A stretch of 64,000 bases of DNA. It comes from Pseudomonas sp. RIT-PI-S. Its GTDB lineage: Bacteria > Pseudomonadota > Gammaproteobacteria > Pseudomonadales > Pseudomonadaceae. The notes beneath the pieces are model-generated. The model saw nothing but the letters and a program-made list of their open reading frames with translations. It ran no database searches and was not told the DNA's origin. Made by a program: the position numbers and the translations under genes. This document shows positions 63,410 through 64,000 of the stretch, piece after piece; the first letter of the stretch is position 1; each line of letters opens with the position of its first letter. The stretch spans positions 248,001 to 312,000 of the forward strand of contig NZ_JANZKJ010000001.1 of assembly GCF_025642975.1 (NCBI RefSeq), read 5' to 3'.

Positions 63410-64000
63410 TTGGATCGGCTTACCGAACTGGAACTGTTTGTGCTTACTGCAGAGGTAGGGACGTTAAGCAAGGCCGCGGAACTGCTGGGGTTGTCCAATG
63501 CCGCGGCAAGCCGCCACCTGGTGGCGCTGGAGCAACGGCTGAACACGCGGCTTATCGACCGCAACACGCGGCGCCTGGCGCTGACCAATTCTGGGCATCA
63601 GTTCTACACCAGTTGCAAAAGCCTTTTGGGTGAACTCAAAGAAGCCGAAGCCTCTTTGAGCGAGTCCTTGGTGCAGCCGGTGGGCACGCTCACCATCACA
63701 TCGTCTATTTCGTTTTGCATGCTGCATATCGCGCCGTTGATCCCCGCGTTTCGCAAACAGTACCCGCACATCACGGTCAAGGTGCTAGGCGAGAACCGCT
63801 ACTTCGAGATCATCGACAGCGAGATCGATCTGGCGATCAGAACACGAGAGTACGAACCCGATTCGAATATCACCATCCGCCGCCTGGCTGAAACACGCCG
63901 TGTGCTCGCAGCGTCGCCCGGCTACCTGCAACGCATGGGTACGCCTAAAACGATCGAGGACCTGGCCCGGCATGACCTGCTGATCTACAGCCATGCCAAC
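63410..64000 (+). CDS. LysR-family regulator (partial, C-terminus beyond right edge)
   Basis: 197 codons lie in the window. The N-terminal HTH (LSKAAELLGLSNAAASRHLVALEQRL, about 19-44) is followed by the start of the LysR co-inducer domain (VGTLTITSSISFCML, then IDLAIRTREYEPDS). I start it at a TTG (63410-63412) with AGGAAGGGGG upstream, because no ATG is in frame. The gene is divergent from the dioxygenase-like gene with a 172-bp gap, so it probably controls that unit. It was found by direct translation. Confidence 0.85.
   Translation, partial: MDRLTELELFVLTAEVGTLSKAAELLGLSNAAASRHLVALEQRLNTRLIDRNTRRLALTNSGHQFYTSCKSLLGELKEAEASLSESLVQPVGTLTITSSISFCMLHIAPLIPAFRKQYPHITVKVLGENRYFEIIDSEIDLAIRTREYEPDSNITIRRLAETRRVLAASPGYLQRMGTPKTIEDLARHDLLIYSHAN

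Overview
This window is a GC-rich chromosomal segment from a Pseudomonas, most likely of the putida/fluorescens lineage. The evidence is the gene content and order: a panE–degenerate GGDEF–yajQ–mscS–ampG block, groESL, colRS with a methyltransferase and an LPS-kinase gene behind it, an imelysin/di-haem oxidoreductase operon, bifA–sodB–lysE–argP, and fumA next to a diguanylate cyclase. From memory the same order of landmarks runs through P. aeruginosa PAO1 from about PA4398 to PA4331. This window lacks several PAO1 genes and carries other cargo. No rRNA, tRNA, CRISPR array, prophage or insertion sequence was seen.

Layout. 1–7.5 kb: sensor kinase (cut by the left edge), panE, pseudo-receiver/pseudo-GGDEF protein, YajQ, MscS channel, AmpG and an Atl-type DNA-repair protein. 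7.6–11.6 kb: DUF481 protein, FxsA and groES-groEL behind a good sigma-32 promoter candidate. 11.6–15.4 kb: a ColRS operon with methyltransferase, InaA/WapQ-type kinase and a tiny exported protein. 15.5–20.7 kb: a probable Fur-controlled imelysin operon. 20.7–27.4 kb: BifA, SodB, LysE exporter, ArgP-like regulator, an SDR-like protein and a membrane coiled-coil protein. 27.4–30.1 kb: an ArsR–MFS–XenB operon with its promoter and operator visible. 30.1–36.6 kb: AcpH, a phospholipase-D/cardiolipin synthase, a MocR regulator, an EamA transporter and fumarase. 36.9–41 kb: diguanylate cyclase, ferredoxin reductase, HDOD protein and AzlCD.

The second part is accessory metabolism. 41.1–47.6 kb: a polyamine-type ABC transporter with an aldehyde dehydrogenase and a LuxR regulator. 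47.7–52.1 kb: a sulfonate/sulfate-ester ABC transporter with a TauD/AtsK-type dioxygenase. 52.3–54.9 kb: copAB copper resistance. 54.9–57 kb: a class C beta-lactamase and a leaderless PL7 alginate lyase. 57.3–60 kb: a very large patatin-like protein with a membrane domain inserted in the hydrolase. 60.2–64 kb: an EamA transporter, then maleylacetate reductase, an intradiol-dioxygenase-like protein and a divergent LysR regulator cut by the right edge.

The most unusual observations are these. The dioxygenase-like protein keeps the family scaffold but has lost three of the four iron ligands. The patatin-like protein has about 300 residues of membrane segments between its catalytic Ser and Asp motifs. 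The TauD-type enzyme and its neighbouring binding protein contain no cysteine and no methionine beyond the start. The pseudo-GGDEF protein keeps an RxxD I-site. An SDR-like protein has lost the YxxxK pair. Several palindromes sit at promoters and look like operators.
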